A stretch of DNA of 7,057 nt from Planctomycetota bacterium (lineage in GTDB: Bacteria; Planctomycetota; Phycisphaerae; Sedimentisphaerales; Anaerobacaceae), in assembly GCA_003644295.1 (NCBI GenBank), contig QNBZ01000065.1, positions 1-7,057 of the forward strand, given 5' to 3'. Of this stretch, positions 5,477 through 7,057 are shown piece after piece. The notes beneath the pieces are model-generated. The model had not been told where the DNA came from. It saw only the letters and a list, made by a program, of their open reading frames with translations, and did not search any database. Position numbers and translations under genes: made by a program. Position 1 is the first letter of the stretch; every line of letters starts with the position of its first letter.

Positions 5477-7057
5477 TTGGTTTTGGCTGTGCTGTTAGCC
5501 CTGCCACAGGCAGGCAGCGCTTCGGACAGGAATATCTATTCCGAATCCGGGAAAAACACGGGCAGTTCTCGATGTCAGGAACTATCACTCCTTTCCCGAC
5601 AGCGTGTCTCGGCCAGCGCTGAGGAATTAACCGCTGCAACCGCAAGAGTTGGTACTCTACAAGTAACGGCCAATGGCGGCGGCGATGCTATTTATGAGCA
5701 GGGATTGGATTGTCCACCGGGTACGATTTTCGGTCAGCCGGTTCACGGGCCTAATGACAATTGGACGGCCTTTACCAGTGATGCTGTTGTTTCGCCGCCG
5801 TATCTGGTCTATGAAAACTTCTCCGGCCTCGATAGTGAAATCTGTGATGTTCACTGGTGGGGAATCAACGCTTTTCACGATGGGTACGAGTGGTCATCGT
5901 GTGAAAAAATAGTCGATACATTCGAGATTAAGTTCTATGAAGACGCTAATGGCAGCCCCGGCACCGAGGTATGCACGTACACCGTTACTCCATCAAAGAC
6001 CGATACAGGCCTTTATTACTACGATACATTTCCTCTCTATGAATATCACATAGACCTTGAAGAGTGCTGCTATCTGCCATCGGGATGGGTATCAATCCAG
6101 GGGACAGGCGACCCGAATTGCTGGTTTCTATGGATGAGTTCGGGAACAGGCGATAGCTTCTGCTATCAGTGGGACGGCTATGAACTGGTTACCTGGGAAA
6201 ATGACTTAAGTCTCTGTTTGACGGGTAGTATTTGTCCGCCCGGCGCTGCTGAGGAAAATGAGCTTTGTGGCCAGGATACCAATGGCGGCTGTAATATGAC
6301 CAATCCGTATTTCGAGCCAATAAGTTGCGGCAATACCGTCTGCGGAACTGTATGGGCACAGGACGACCCGCTCGGAGGTGGCGGCGAGAGGGATACCGAC
6401 TGGTACACCATCGATGTCCCGGAAATGGGCGGTGGAAGCGCAGAGCTTACCTTTACTGTTGAGTCAATGTTTCCTTCGGCGGTATTTATACTCGAAGAAG
6501 GATGTAATCCAATTGAAATTCTTGCTGATGGTTATGGCGACCTGGAGCAACCGGCTGTTGTTTCGGCTGTTGTTCCAACGCCGGGGACTTATCGGCTTTT
6601 CGTTGCTCCGGGTACAGAGTCCGGCCCAATCTACAGCGGGATACCCTGCGACGGCGGCAATAATGATTATGTAGCTTCGGTGGAATGTATTTCCTGCATC
6701 CCTGACATTCGCATTGAGCCAAACCAACTCAATTTCGATTGCTACTGGGACTACAGCGGCGAAAACGCATCAGATGATACGTCCGGCACGCAGACAGGCG
6801 CGAAAGCATATATAAAACACAACCATAGCGGTTCATGGGAACGTGCCGACCTCGCCGGTAACAGTATATCGATGGAGCAGCAGGAACGTTCGCCCGCTGA
6901 AAAACTCATTAGCGCGAAAGAGATTATGCAGGCATTTGAAAGCGGACGGGACAATGTCGATGTCATTGTTAATCTGGTTAGACCCGCAGAGGTTTTTGCA
7001 GCCACTTCTTTCCGGGATGCCGGTTCACGCCGGGCATTGCAGAGAGAGGTAGCCAAA
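5477..7057 (+). CDS. Exported cysteine-rich multidomain protein, probable subtilase precursor, 3' truncated
   Basis: A single frame runs without stop from 5387 to the window edge; the 527 residues from TTG 5477 are listed. SLVLAVLLALPQAGSAS is a signal-peptide core with an AxA-type site, so the protein is exported. Residues about 95-250 form a beta-rich domain with Trp-, Tyr- and Cys-rich motifs (DVHWWGINAF, WVSIQGTGDPNCWF). Residues 253-407, starting CPPGAAEENELCG and ending CISC, resemble a PPC-like beta-sandwich (DTDWYTIDVP, GTYRLFVAPG). IRIEPNQLNF follows as a linker. The tail from about 492 (VDVIVNLVRPAEVF, then SRRALQREVAK) resembles the inhibitory propeptide of S8 proteases, so a catalytic domain may lie beyond 7057. 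About 20 cysteines suggest disulfides. The start is unclear: no in-frame ATG occurs before the first domain, and TTG 5477 omits the charged residues RRLVSTSSIPIRS encoded just upstream. The coding call is strong; the protease call is inference. Confidence 0.82.
   Translation, partial: MVLAVLLALPQAGSASDRNIYSESGKNTGSSRCQELSLLSRQRVSASAEELTAATARVGTLQVTANGGGDAIYEQGLDCPPGTIFGQPVHGPNDNWTAFTSDAVVSPPYLVYENFSGLDSEICDVHWWGINAFHDGYEWSSCEKIVDTFEIKFYEDANGSPGTEVCTYTVTPSKTDTGLYYYDTFPLYEYHIDLEECCYLPSGWVSIQGTGDPNCWFLWMSSGTGDSFCYQWDGYELVTWENDLSLCLTGSICPPGAAEENELCGQDTNGGCNMTNPYFEPISCGNTVCGTVWAQDDPLGGGGERDTDWYTIDVPEMGGGSAELTFTVESMFPSAVFILEEGCNPIEILADGYGDLEQPAVVSAVVPTPGTYRLFVAPGTESGPIYSGIPCDGGNNDYVASVECISCIPDIRIEPNQLNFDCYWDYSGENASDDTSGTQTGAKAYIKHNHSGSWERADLAGNSISMEQQERSPAEKLISAKEIMQAFESGRDNVDVIVNLVRPAEVFAATSFRDAGSRRALQREVAK
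5500..5514. repeat. Short palindrome at the signal-peptide cleavage region
   Basis: CCTGCC (5500-5505) and GGCAGG (5509-5514) are perfect reverse complements around ACA. In the gene's frame the element covers the ALPQAG part of the signal peptide. It is a different sequence from the CCCGAC family at 1934-2215, but the same kind: a small GC-rich palindrome carried within coding sequence. Confidence 0.5.

Noticed and set aside
5595..5612. Fourth copy of the CCCGAC/GTCGGG palindrome in the secreted-protein gene
   Set aside because: CCCGACA is followed by TGTCTCGG with two extra bases, so the pairing is interrupted; too degraded to claim.
5305..5622. 105-codon open frame starting at GTG
   Set aside because: Its second half overlaps the signal peptide and early mature part of the secreted protein in another frame, and the translation shows no recognisable fold; a purine-rich stretch at 5328-5341 imitates a ribosome binding site.

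Overview
The window looks like ordinary chromosomal sequence from a bacterium of the Planctomycetota, most likely the Phycisphaerae or a relative. This is inferred from three things: the style of the cysteine-rich secreted protein at the right end, a long-form formate-tetrahydrofolate ligase, and intergenic stretches filled with short-period repeats and small palindromes. No marker gene fixes the taxonomy. All genes I can support are on the + strand.

Layout. (1) 3-1463: the C-terminal part of a sensor histidine kinase, with a GAF-like region followed by complete HisKA and HATPase modules; its N-terminus lies outside the window. (2) 1464-1684: an intergenic region dominated by a 7-bp tandem repeat present in both orientations, so it can fold into long hairpins. 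(3) 1685-2305: a small GAF-like sensor protein whose coding sequence contains three short CCCGAC/GTCGGG palindromes. (4) 2306-2526: a spacer with a weak terminator-like hairpin and, right before the next ribosome binding site, an 8-bp tandem repeat. (5) 2527-4290 and 4306-5190: fhs and folD, a tight two-gene one-carbon operon. (6) 5191-5476: a leader with no supported gene. (7) about 5477 to the right edge: an open frame for an exported, cysteine-rich multidomain protein, still open at 7057; its tail resembles the propeptide of a subtilisin-like protease.

How the genes work together. Fhs makes 10-formyl-THF from formate, THF and ATP. FolD interconverts 10-formyl-, methenyl- and methylene-THF using NADP(H). 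Together they feed purine, formyl-Met and C1 metabolism, or the methyl branch of a Wood-Ljungdahl-type pathway; the window cannot say which. The kinase and the GAF protein may form a sensory pair, but no response regulator is visible.

The points most worth a second look are the changes at otherwise invariant signature positions of Fhs, the two unrelated short-period repeat arrays that each abut a start codon, the palindromes embedded in coding sequence, and the missing good start codon of the secreted protein. I found no convincing new defence, mobile or RNA-guided system.
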